Source of the DNA: Yersinia hibernica
GTDB taxonomy: Bacteria > Pseudomonadota > Gammaproteobacteria > Enterobacterales > Enterobacteriaceae
Assembly: GCF_004124235.1 (NCBI RefSeq)
Contig: NZ_CP032487.1
Coordinates: 1,984,001 to 2,048,000 of the forward strand
Direction: 5' to 3'
Length of the DNA stretch: 64,000 nucleotides
This document shows, piece after piece, positions 21,252 through 29,844 of the stretch. Every line of letters begins with the position of its first letter. The first letter of the stretch is position 1. Under the pieces are notes generated by a model. The model was not told where the DNA came from, ran no database searches, and saw nothing but the letters and a program-made list of their open reading frames with translations. A program made the translations under genes and the position numbers.

Positions 21252-22022
21252 TTAACGGAAAGTGTAAGTGACCCCAGTCCACAATACTCCCGTCCAGGAT
21301 GCATCGACCATCGGGCTATTCTTCACTTCATTTGCTAGGTGAATATAGCGGCCAGTAAAGAAAGCATTCCAGTTTGGATTGATATTGTAGTTAGCGGTCA
21401 ACTCCAGATACGGTGACCAGCTATCATTCGGGCTATACTGCGACAGACCACTACGTGCTGACTCACCGCTGCTCACCCCGTAGTAATAGCTGTTTTGATC
21501 ACCACTGTTCCAGCTAACACCTGCCCCCGGTGTTAACGTCCAACTATCAACATTAAAGCGGTAAAGATAGGCCAGATCACCGATAAAACCGCCACTGTTA
21601 TCCAGAATGTCACCGGAGAACATGGCACGGATAGTCCCCCAATCCTCAATATGAGAATAAGACATCCCGGCCATCATGGTACTGCGGCGTTTATCCAACT
21701 GCTTCATCTGCTGGTCATCACTGTCACCCGGTGTAAAGTGCAGTGGCAAATAATAGGCATCAATCGATAAGCGGTTGCTATCATCTTTCCACAGATAATA
21801 ACCTGCGGCCAAGGTGCGGAAATAGAAGTTATCGCTCTCATAAGAAACAATAGGCACCGGGTAAACACGGTCATTCTTGCCACGATATGGGTCAGGACTC
21901 ACTAATGCTGATGCCCCGATAGACCATGTTCCAGCCATCGCCGTCGGCATACAAACTGCACTCGCTATCGCCAATACCGCCAGTGTTTTGCCTTGCTTTG
22001 TTTTTATGTCATGTTTTTTCAC
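21252..22022 (-). CDS. mipA: MipA/OmpV family outer-membrane protein
   Basis: In E. coli MipA is an MltA-interacting scaffold linking murein hydrolase and synthase. The 256-residue product (E. coli 248) starts with a signal peptide (Lys-rich start, hydrophobic core about residues 13-28, cleavage after TAMA-G) and continues with alternating beta-strands rich in aromatic residues, ending in the WTGVTYTFR beta-signal with a C-terminal Arg after Phe. It sits between yeaD and yeaG, as in E. coli. Confidence 0.92.
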   Translation of the reverse strand: MKKHDIKTKQGKTLAVLAIASAVCMPTAMAGTWSIGASALVSPDPYRGKNDRVYPVPIVSYESDNFYFRTLAAGYYLWKDDSNRLSIDAYYLPLHFTPGDSDDQQMKQLDKRRSTMMAGMSYSHIEDWGTIRAMFSGDILDNSGGFIGDLAYLYRFNVDSWTLTPGAGVSWNSGDQNSYYYGVSSGESARSGLSQYSPNDSWSPYLELTANYNINPNWNAFFTGRYIHLANEVKNSPMVDASWTGVLWTGVTYTFR

Positions 22023-22444
22023 GGATAAATCCCTTTGGTAACAAAATCATTAGTTAACTTAGTGTAAATCAATTGCTTGTCCGTGGCGAAATCTTTACAC
22101 ATCCCGGCCCAATATGACTGTGCTCCGTACAATTTATCTCCGATAAACCATAAATTAACAACCTAAAAATTTACGTAGATTTGATTACAATAAAATAACA
22201 AGATATTCAAATAGATAATCATCATTAATTCTATATAAAACACTATAAATGAAATAAAAAATAGATTTAATTGCCAAATAATGGTTGGTTATTGTACTGA
22301 GGGTGGCAAATCTGTGGTTAATGTCAACTTGACCTTTATGAGAGACGCGACCATAACAATAAGGTAGTAGTTTCAAAATTTTAACCCAATAAAGCGCTAC
22401 TATTATTTTATGTTCCCAACCATTCAAACAGGACGGGCATCGCT
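22023..22444. other. mipA-yeaG divergent intergenic region
   Basis: About 420 AT-rich bases. It must carry the promoters of both genes. I looked for a sigma-54-type GG/GC element, expected from NtrC control of yeaGH in E. coli, and found none that fits. Confidence 0.45.
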
Positions 22445-24379
22445 ATGAACATATTTGATCACTATCGCCAGCGCTATGAGGCTGCCAAGGACGAAGAGTT
22501 CACACTGCAGGAGTTCCTCACTATCTGTCAGCAAGATCGCAGCGCGTATGCTAATGCGGCTGAACGTTTGCTGATGGCTATTGGTGAACCTGTCATGGTC
22601 GATACCGCGCTCGAGTCCCGCATGTCTCGGTTGTTCTCCAACCGAGTTATCGCCCGCTACCCTGCTTTTGAAGAATTCTATGGTATGGAGGAAGCCATAG
22701 AACAGATTGTTTCTTACCTCAAACATGCCGCGCAAGGGCTAGAAGAGAAGAAACAGATCCTGTATTTACTCGGCCCGGTCGGCGGCGGTAAATCATCACT
22801 GGCCGAACGTCTAAAAGCCCTGATGCAACGGGTGCCTATCTATATTTTAAGTGCCAATGGTGAACGCAGCCCGGTCAATGACCACCCATTGTGCTTATTT
22901 AACCCGCAGGAAGATGCGGCGATTTTAGCCAAAGAATATAGCATCCCGAGCCGCTATCTCGGCACAATCATGTCGCCATGGGCGGCCAAACGTCTGCATG
23001 AATTTGGCGGCGATATCACCAAATTTAAAGTCATCAAAGTCTGGCCCTCTATTCTTGAGCAGATAGCGATTGCGAAAACCGAGCCCGGTGATGAAAACAA
23101 TCAGGATATCTCCGCACTGGTCGGTAAAGTTGATATCCGTAAACTGGAAAACCACGCCCAGAATGACCCCGATGCTTATGGCTATTCAGGGGCATTATGC
23201 CGTGCAAACCAAGGGATTATGGAGTTCGTAGAGATGTTCAAAGCGCCTATTAAGGTGCTGCATCCACTGCTGACCGCCACCCAGGAAGGAAACTACAACG
23301 GCACCGAGGGGATATCTGCCCTGCCGTTCAGCGGCATCATTCTCGCCCACTCTAATGAATCAGAATGGGTCACTTTCCGTAATAACAAGAACAATGAAGC
23401 ATTTCTTGACCGGGTGTACATTGTCAAAGTGCCTTATTGCTTACGGGTCTCAGAAGAGATCAAAATTTACGACAAGCTATTGAATCACAGTGAATTAACT
23501 CATGCGCCATGCGCCCCTGGCACCTTGGAAACACTGGCGCGGTTCTCTATTCTTTCCAGAATGAAAGAGCCGGAAAACTCCAGCATTTACTCCAAAATGC
23601 GGGTGTATGACGGTGAAAGTCTGAAAGACACTGACCCGAAAGCCAAGTCTTATCAAGAGTATCGCGACTATGCCGGGGTTGACGAGGGTATGAACGGCCT
23701 TTCTACCCGTTTTGCCTTTAAAATCCTGTCACGGGTGTTTAACTTTGACCATGCAGAAGTGGCTGCCAACCCTGTGCACCTCTTCTACGTGCTGGAACAG
23801 CAGATAGAACGTGAGCAATTTCAACAAGATGTGGCGGAGAAATACCTCGAACACCTGAAAGGCTATCTGATCCCGAAATATGCCGAATTTATCGGCAAAG
23901 AAATTCAGACTGCCTATCTGGAATCCTACTCTGAGTACGGCCAGAATATTTTCGACCGCTATGTTATTTATGCCGATTTCTGGATTCAAGACCAAGAGTA
24001 TCGTGACCCAGATACCGGGCAATTGTTTGACCGTGAATCATTGAATGCTGAACTGGAGAAAATTGAAAAACCCGCGGGTATCAGCAACCCGAAAGACTTC
24101 CGTAATGAAATCGTCAATTTTGTGTTGCGCGCCAGAGCCAATAACAATGGCCGCAATCCAAACTGGACCAGTTATGAGAAGCTGCGCACGGTTATTGAGA
24201 AAAAAATGTTTTCCAACACTGAAGAGTTATTGCCCGTTATCTCCTTTAACGCCAAGACCTCAACGGATGAGCAGAAGAAACATGATGATTTTGTCGATCG
24301 GATGATGGAGAAAGGCTATACCCGTAAACAGGTTCGTTTGTTATGTGAATGGTATTTGCGGGTAAGAAAATCATCATAA
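22445..24379 (+). CDS. yeaG: PrkA-type serine protein kinase YeaG
   Basis: AAA+-linked serine/threonine protein kinase induced in starvation and stationary phase. The 644-residue product (E. coli 644) has the PrkA AAA domain with Walker A GPVGGGKSS near residue 115 and the C-terminal PrkA kinase domain beginning around residue 395. It forms a two-gene unit with yeaH 93 bases downstream, with an intervening hairpin. In E. coli these genes are under nitrogen- and RpoS-related control. Confidence 0.96.
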   Translation: MNIFDHYRQRYEAAKDEEFTLQEFLTICQQDRSAYANAAERLLMAIGEPVMVDTALESRMSRLFSNRVIARYPAFEEFYGMEEAIEQIVSYLKHAAQGLEEKKQILYLLGPVGGGKSSLAERLKALMQRVPIYILSANGERSPVNDHPLCLFNPQEDAAILAKEYSIPSRYLGTIMSPWAAKRLHEFGGDITKFKVIKVWPSILEQIAIAKTEPGDENNQDISALVGKVDIRKLENHAQNDPDAYGYSGALCRANQGIMEFVEMFKAPIKVLHPLLTATQEGNYNGTEGISALPFSGIILAHSNESEWVTFRNNKNNEAFLDRVYIVKVPYCLRVSEEIKIYDKLLNHSELTHAPCAPGTLETLARFSILSRMKEPENSSIYSKMRVYDGESLKDTDPKAKSYQEYRDYAGVDEGMNGLSTRFAFKILSRVFNFDHAEVAANPVHLFYVLEQQIEREQFQQDVAEKYLEHLKGYLIPKYAEFIGKEIQTAYLESYSEYGQNIFDRYVIYADFWIQDQEYRDPDTGQLFDRESLNAELEKIEKPAGISNPKDFRNEIVNFVLRARANNNGRNPNWTSYEKLRTVIEKKMFSNTEELLPVISFNAKTSTDEQKKHDDFVDRMMEKGYTRKQVRLLCEWYLRVRKSS

Positions 24380-24386
24380 CCTGATC

Positions 24387-24418
24387 CCCCGGGAACTTAA
24401 TCCGCTAAGTTCTCGGGG
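24387..24418. repeat. 13-bp stem-loop between yeaG and yeaH
   Basis: CCCCGGGAACTTA and TAAGTTCTCGGGG pair with one mismatch around a 6-base loop. There is no following T-run, so it is more likely an mRNA stability or processing element than a terminator. Confidence 0.7.
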
Positions 24419-24472
24419 AGTTAAGGCGGCCAACACAGCAACGACGTGAAAGATGCAGGGGCTGGGGGAGCT

Positions 24473-25750
24473 ATGGGCTACTTTATTGACCGACGACTCA
24501 ACGGCAAGAATAAAAGCATGGTCAATCGCCAGCGCTTTTTACGCCGCTATAAGTCGCAAATTAAGCAATCAATTTCCGATGCTATCAATAAAAGGTCGGT
24601 AACTGATATTGAGAGTGGTGAATCAGTCTCGATACCAATTGATGACATCAATGAGCCGATGTTCCATCAGGGCCGGGGGGGCTTGCGCCATCGGGTGCAC
24701 CCCGGTAATGACCATTTTGTCACCAATGACCGAGTAGAGCGCCCTCAAGGTGGTGGCGGTGGCGGTGGGAGCGGCCAAGGAAATGCTGGCCAAGATGGTG
24801 AAGGCGAGGATGAATTTGTCTTTCAGATCTCCAAAGATGAATACCTTGATTTGCTATTTGAAGATCTGGCGCTGCCGAATCTGAAGAAAAATCAATATAA
24901 ACAACTGACTGAGTTTAAAACCCATCGTGCGGGTTATACCTCAAATGGTGTGCCAGCCAATATCAGTGTTGTTCGGTCACTGCAAAACTCACTGGCTCGC
25001 CGTACTGCCATGACCGCCAGTAAACGCCGTGAACTACGTGAGCTGGAAGAAACACTCAAAATACTGGAAAACTCAGAACCGGCGCAATTGCTGGAAGAAG
25101 AGCGCGTCCGTAAAGCTATTGCCGAGTTAAAGCAAAAAATTGCTCGGGTACCTTTTATCGATACCTTCGATTTACGTTATAAAAATTATGAACGCCGTCC
25201 AGAACCTTCAAGTCAGGCGGTGATGTTCTGCCTGATGGACGTCTCTGGCTCCATGGACCAAGCCACTAAGGATATGGCAAAACGATTTTATATTTTGCTG
25301 TACCTGTTCCTGAGCCGTACTTATAAAAATGTTGATGTGGTGTATATCCGCCACCACACGCAAGCCAAAGAAGTGGATGAACAGGAGTTTTTCTATTCGC
25401 AAGAAACCGGCGGGACGATTGTGTCCAGTGCGCTGAAACTCATGGATGAAGTGGTGCAAGAGCGCTATGACCCGGCACAATGGAATATCTATGCGGCGCA
25501 AGCCTCGGATGGTGATAACTGGGCTGATGACTCGCCGCTCTGCCATGAATTACTGGCGAAAAAAATCCTGCCAGTCGTGCGCTACTACAGCTACATTGAA
25601 ATAACCCGCCGAGCCCATCAGACACTGTGGCGGGAATATGAAGATTTACAAGCTAAGTACGAAAATTTTGCCATGCAACATATTCGGGAGCCAGAAGATA
25701 TCTATCCTGTGTTTCGTGAATTGTTCCATCGACAGACCGTGGATAATTAA
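24473..25750 (+). CDS. yeaH: YeaH, DUF444 von Willebrand A-domain protein
   Basis: Partner of the kinase YeaG; biochemical role unknown. From the ATG at 24473 the product has 425 residues (E. coli 427), starting [15 protein letters not shown]. It has a Gly-rich linker near residue 95, a coiled-coil region about residues 185-235 and a C-terminal vWA domain with the MIDAS motif DVSGSM and the downstream threonine of GGTIVSS. GGGGGAG lies just upstream of this ATG; the earlier in-frame GTG at 24446 adds residues absent from E. coli. Confidence 0.94.
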   Translation: MGYFIDRRLNGKNKSMVNRQRFLRRYKSQIKQSISDAINKRSVTDIESGESVSIPIDDINEPMFHQGRGGLRHRVHPGNDHFVTNDRVERPQGGGGGGGSGQGNAGQDGEGEDEFVFQISKDEYLDLLFEDLALPNLKKNQYKQLTEFKTHRAGYTSNGVPANISVVRSLQNSLARRTAMTASKRRELRELEETLKILENSEPAQLLEEERVRKAIAELKQKIARVPFIDTFDLRYKNYERRPEPSSQAVMFCLMDVSGSMDQATKDMAKRFYILLYLFLSRTYKNVDVVYIRHHTQAKEVDEQEFFYSQETGGTIVSSALKLMDEVVQERYDPAQWNIYAAQASDGDNWADDSPLCHELLAKKILPVVRYYSYIEITRRAHQTLWREYEDLQAKYENFAMQHIREPEDIYPVFRELFHRQTVDN

Positions 25751-25852
25751 CCCTCTCAATCAGCCGGGAGTCTTTTCTATAACAGAAATGGCTTTCCGGC
25801 TGTTTAATCAGCTAAAATCACCACTCACTCTCTCATTTTCCGAGTTTTCCCC

Positions 25853-26902
25853 ATGAAATGGCATGATGGACTGCGACAACCGGGTGTCTTGGCGGCATTA
25901 ACCGCGGCAGTATTGTTTGGTGCCGGAACGCCCTTGGCAAAACAATTACTGAATACGGTAAGCCCGTGGTTACTGGCCGGTTTGCTGTATTTAGGTTCGG
26001 GGGCAGGTTTAGCACTCTATCGGCTGATAACGCGCGCAGCGCCAGTCAAGCTGCCGCGTCATGAGCTATGGTGGTTTATCGGGGCGATGACCGCCGGCGG
26101 GATGATTGCGCCAGTGTTATTGATGATTGGCCTGACCGGTATGCCAGCCTCCGGGGCCTCACTGTTACTCAATGCTGAGGGGGTATTTACTGCCCTGCTC
26201 GCCTGGTTTGCTTTCAAAGAAAACTTTGACCGCCGCATCGCCTTGGGCATGATAGTTATTGTGGCCGGCGCGGCTATTTTAAGCTGGCCGGGAGAGGCTC
26301 GCTTCGCCGGATTATGGCCGACACTGGCGATTCTTGGTGCCTGTTTCGCCTGGGGGATTGATAACAATCTGACCCGCAAAGTCTCACTGACAGACGCCAC
26401 TTGGATAGCTTCGGTCAAAGGATTGGTTGCGGGCTTGGTGAATCTTGGGCTGGCGTTCACCCTCGGGGCCACCTGGCCACCGCTGGCTAATTTAGCCGGC
26501 GCGTTGCTGGTGGGTTTTTTTGCCTATGGTGTCAGCCTGGCGCTGTTTGTTATTGGTTTACGCCATCTGGGTACCGCGCGCACCGGGGCTTATTTCTCGA
26601 TTGCGCCATTCTTAGGTGCTGCGCTGGCCGTGGCTATGGGGGATGCCGTCACCTTGCCGTTAGTCATTGCCGGCCTGTTGATGGCTATTGGGATTTGGTT
26701 GCATCTGACTGAACAGCATGACCATCAACACCAGCATGATGACTTAGTACATGAGCACGAACATCTGCATGACGAACATCATCAGCATTCACATGAATTC
26801 CCGATCAATGCCAATGTGCCACATAAACACCCACATCAGCATCAGCCCATGGAGCACTCGCATCCGCACTTTCCTGACTCGCACCATCGCCACAAGCATT
26901 AG
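25853..26902 (+). CDS. DMT-family (EamA) permease with a histidine-rich C-terminal tail
   Basis: Ten hydrophobic segments and two EamA repeats (about residues 10-140 and 150-285) identify a drug/metabolite-type inner-membrane transporter. The last 65 or so residues are hydrophilic and carry about 23 histidines in HxH and HH runs with Asp/Glu, typical of a metal-binding tail. The substrate is unknown; the tail suggests a divalent metal (Ni, Co, Zn) or metal-regulated transport. It follows yeaH by about 100 bases in the same direction but has no functional link to it that I can see. Confidence 0.85.
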   Translation: MKWHDGLRQPGVLAALTAAVLFGAGTPLAKQLLNTVSPWLLAGLLYLGSGAGLALYRLITRAAPVKLPRHELWWFIGAMTAGGMIAPVLLMIGLTGMPASGASLLLNAEGVFTALLAWFAFKENFDRRIALGMIVIVAGAAILSWPGEARFAGLWPTLAILGACFAWGIDNNLTRKVSLTDATWIASVKGLVAGLVNLGLAFTLGATWPPLANLAGALLVGFFAYGVSLALFVIGLRHLGTARTGAYFSIAPFLGAALAVAMGDAVTLPLVIAGLLMAIGIWLHLTEQHDHQHQHDDLVHEHEHLHDEHHQHSHEFPINANVPHKHPHQHQPMEHSHPHFPDSHHRHKH

Positions 26903-27056
26903 CCGCATATAAATCACCAAATCGGCCGATATTTCATTTAAAAAATGCCAGTTTACGATGCGCAAACAGGACAATTAGCCAATTAAAATCATTGGCTTGT
27001 GCTGCCGACAAAATCACTTAATATAAGATAATTCCCATTTTGGCGGTGTTGCAGAA

Positions 27057-27503
27057 ATGACTGTGCGCTCCTTACTTGTACTGACGTTATCGTTATCCTT
27101 TACCCCCCTTTGCCATGCGGTGTATGACCCTAAAGAATATAATATTTGGCACATTCAGGCCGGCGTTTTATATGGCGCGACTCAAACCGAGGATGAAGAA
27201 CCCGTATTGATAAGCATTGCTGGCCCCACAACCCCCTGGGCCAATATGGTGATTTCACTGGTGAGCAGTGAACCTTGCTCGATTAATAAAACCACCACTG
27301 AGTTCGCTTTCAATAATGAAATGTTCGCAGTCGAGTACAGTTGCCTGACATCGGCAAGTCGTACGGTCATAAGCTATACCCTGCATGATGCCAACAAAGT
27401 GAATAAACTCTACCATCAACTCAAATCAGGTTTTACTGTCACTCTGGATAAGCGAATTAAAGTTTGGGCGGCCAATATTGGCTCCCCCATCAGCAGTGAC
27501 TAA
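27057..27503 (+). CDS. small exported protein of unknown function
   Basis: The 148-residue product has a classic signal peptide (hydrophobic core about residues 5-18, cleavage near CHA-VYD) and a mature part with two to three cysteines that could form a disulfide. I recognise no family. It ends 12 bases before the convergent LysR gene, and its transcript may be an isolated unit. No strong ribosome-binding site is evident, so the start is chosen because it opens directly on a good signal peptide. Confidence 0.65.
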   Translation: MTVRSLLVLTLSLSFTPLCHAVYDPKEYNIWHIQAGVLYGATQTEDEEPVLISIAGPTTPWANMVISLVSSEPCSINKTTTEFAFNNEMFAVEYSCLTSASRTVISYTLHDANKVNKLYHQLKSGFTVTLDKRIKVWAANIGSPISSD

Positions 27504-27515
27504 CGAAAGCTCGCG

Positions 27516-28421
27516 CTATCGGTCATCAAGTTGGCTAAAACGCAGCTCCAGATAGTCAAGCACACTGCGCACCGAGGGCAATAAACCGCGCCGTGAGGGG
27601 AAAACCGCATGGATAATCTCATGGCGCAGCGACCATTGCGGCAATAGGCGAATTAACGCGCCCGCGGCTAAAAGCTCAGTCACCATCATGACCGGAAGTT
27701 GCACCGCGCCGACGCCGCGTAATGCCGCATTGCATAATGTGGTCATATCTGCGGTCACCAGCCGTGGCTGATGGTAAATTGCGGCCTGTGCTCCCTCTGG
27801 CCCGGCTAAATTCCAGATAAATTCCTGCTGCGGCTGCCCTAACCCCAGGCTGGGCCAGCCGGTCAAATCAGCCGGGACTGTCACCGCCCCTTGGCGCGCG
27901 ACCAATTCAGGGCTGGCAACTAAGCACTGACAACGATTCCCCAACACTTTCAGCACCAAATCACTGTCTTGCAAAGGCGGGGGCCGAACTCGAATAGCAA
28001 TATCAATCGCTTCAGCGACCGGGTCAACCTGCCGATTGGTTGATTCAAGGTGGAGGGTGACCTGCGGGCAAATGGCCAGGAAATCCGCCAACATAGTGCT
28101 GACCGTGGCCTGCAATAAGGCCACTGGGCAGGTAATACGCACCACACCGCGCGGCTCAGCACGGGTTAAATCAATCGACTCCTGCGCCGCTTTAGCCTCT
28201 TCCAGCATAGCTTTGCAGTGCTCATAATAAGTGCGCCCGACCTCTGTTACCGCAAAGCGCCGGGTTGAGCGCTGCAGCAATCGTACCCCCAGCCGCTCTT
28301 CCAGTGAGGCCAGCCGACGACTCAGTTTTGACTTTGGCACTCCCAGCACTCTGGACGCGGCACTAAAGCCGCCATGCTCGACCACCTCGGCATAATAATA
28401 GAGGTCATTGAGATCCTGCAT
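27516..28421 (-). CDS. LysR-family regulator, divergent to pirin
   Basis: The 301-residue product has an N-terminal winged HTH (FSAASRVLGVPKSKLSRRLASLEERLG) and a LysR substrate-binding domain from about residue 90. AGGAGG is placed correctly for the ATG at 28421; a GTG-type extension upstream is not needed. It diverges from a pirin gene with about 170 bases between, an arrangement common for LysR regulators and their targets, so it probably controls the pirin gene. The effector is unknown. Confidence 0.9.
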   Translation of the reverse strand: MQDLNDLYYYAEVVEHGGFSAASRVLGVPKSKLSRRLASLEERLGVRLLQRSTRRFAVTEVGRTYYEHCKAMLEEAKAAQESIDLTRAEPRGVVRITCPVALLQATVSTMLADFLAICPQVTLHLESTNRQVDPVAEAIDIAIRVRPPPLQDSDLVLKVLGNRCQCLVASPELVARQGAVTVPADLTGWPSLGLGQPQQEFIWNLAGPEGAQAAIYHQPRLVTADMTTLCNAALRGVGAVQLPVMMVTELLAAGALIRLLPQWSLRHEIIHAVFPSRRGLLPSVRSVLDYLELRFSQLDDR

Positions 28422-28594
28422 ACACTGCCTCCTGAGATTTATCCCCACCATTGTTCCAATAATGGAACAGTGATAGCTAATTTTGCTATCTACCGCTTAG
28501 ATTATCCCGAATATATACTTTACCCAACTTGTAGCCAAGCGAATTAAAGCGCCAGGCTGCGCTACCTTATTGATGATGTTGTCTGGAGATGATG

Positions 28595-29491
28595 ATGAAA
28601 AAAGTTCAAGGCATTTATCGCGCGCCGCGCCAACATTGGGTCGGTGATGGTTTCCCAGTGCGTTCACTGTTTTCGTACCAGAGCCATGGTAAACAGCTCA
28701 GCCCCTTCCTGCTGTTGGACTATGCCGGGCCGACTGATTTTACCCCGACCACCCAGCGGCGCGGTGTCGGGCAGCATCCACATCGTGGGTTTGAAACCGT
28801 CACCATTGTGTATCACGGCGAGGTCGAACATCGTGACTCTACCGGTAAAGGTGGAGTTATTGGCCCGGGTGATGTGCAGTGGATGACGGCCGGTGGCGGC
28901 ATTTTGCATGAAGAGTTTCATTCAGAGCATTTCGCACAACATGGCGGGGCTTTTGAAATGGTGCAATTGTGGGTCAATTTACCCGCCAAAGACAAGATGA
29001 CAGCGCCCGGTTATCAGGCGATTCGCCGGGAAACTATTCCTCACATCGCCTTGGCGGAAGATGCGGGTAGCCTGCGCATTATTGCGGGTGAATATGGCGG
29101 GGAACATGGCCCTGCCAAGACTTTTTCACCACTGAATGTGTGGGATATCCGGCTAAATCAGGGTAAAAGTACACAATTTTCACTGCCTGATGGCTGGAAT
29201 ACCGCCTTGATTGTGTTACGCGGTACCGTGCAGGTGAATGGTGAGGCCGTGGCCCGTGATGCAGAAATGGTGCTGCTGGACTCGGCTGGCAGCCATGTGA
29301 CTGTCGAAGCCAATAATGATGTAGTGCTATTGTTACTCAGTGGTGAGCCTATCAATGAGCCCATTATGGGTTATGGGCCATTTGTCATGAACAGCCAAGA
29401 GCAAATAGCCGAAGCTATTGCTGACTTCAACAGCGGCCGCTTTGGTGCAATGGACAATTCGATGGGCAATTCGATGGATAATCACGGGTGA
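28595..29491 (+). CDS. pirin family protein
   Basis: Bicupin metal protein; some bacterial pirins (E. coli YhhW) have quercetinase activity. The metal ligands are visible in HPHRGFETVTIVYHGEVEHRDS and further HEEFH in the N-terminal cupin; the C-terminal pirin domain follows from residue 175. Three consecutive ATGs occur at 28589-28597; the third is best spaced (6 bases) from TGGAG. The C-terminus carries a short repeated N-S-M tail (DNSMGNSMDNHG) from a tandem 15-base repeat, unusual for the family. Confidence 0.9.
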   Translation: MKKVQGIYRAPRQHWVGDGFPVRSLFSYQSHGKQLSPFLLLDYAGPTDFTPTTQRRGVGQHPHRGFETVTIVYHGEVEHRDSTGKGGVIGPGDVQWMTAGGGILHEEFHSEHFAQHGGAFEMVQLWVNLPAKDKMTAPGYQAIRRETIPHIALAEDAGSLRIIAGEYGGEHGPAKTFSPLNVWDIRLNQGKSTQFSLPDGWNTALIVLRGTVQVNGEAVARDAEMVLLDSAGSHVTVEANNDVVLLLLSGEPINEPIMGYGPFVMNSQEQIAEAIADFNSGRFGAMDNSMGNSMDNHG

Positions 29492-29504
29492 TCATGGCGC
29501 TCCC

Positions 29505-29542
29505 CCATTGCCTGGCGGCGATATCGTCAGGCAATGGTTTTT
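29505..29542 (+). terminator. terminator after the pirin gene
   Basis: CCATTGCCTG and CAGGCAATGG form a perfect 10-bp stem with a 13-base loop, followed by TTTTT. Confidence 0.85.
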
Positions 29543-29844
29543 CATTGTTCAGCAAAAAACCGTGATTAAAAAAGCCCCATTGCCCTCTTGCCGACGTTAC
29601 CACACATCCTTCATTTCCCCTCGTCAGATATCGACTAAACTTATTGTTAAATACAGTGAATGAAAATAACACTGTCATAAATAAGACTGGCGTATTCTTT
29701 TATACTCTCGCCGTTAATTCGCATGTGAATATTTGTCATTAATCTTATTTAATTTATTAGTGAATAGTGCTATCCCAATAGCCTCAGTGAGCATTTCATT
29801 AAACAGCAGAACTGCCAAGCGACTCTTTTTAATAGGAATTAATT
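29543..29844. other. region upstream of the GGDEF/EAL gene
   Basis: About 300 bases, AT-rich, with no ORF of note. The ATG at 29845 is preceded by AGGAATTAATT. I find no operator that I can name. Confidence 0.4.

Noticed and set aside
28501..28565. possible ERIC fragment in the LysR-pirin promoter region
   Set aside because: Only a few bases (GCGCTACCTTATT) resemble the ERIC end; too short to support.
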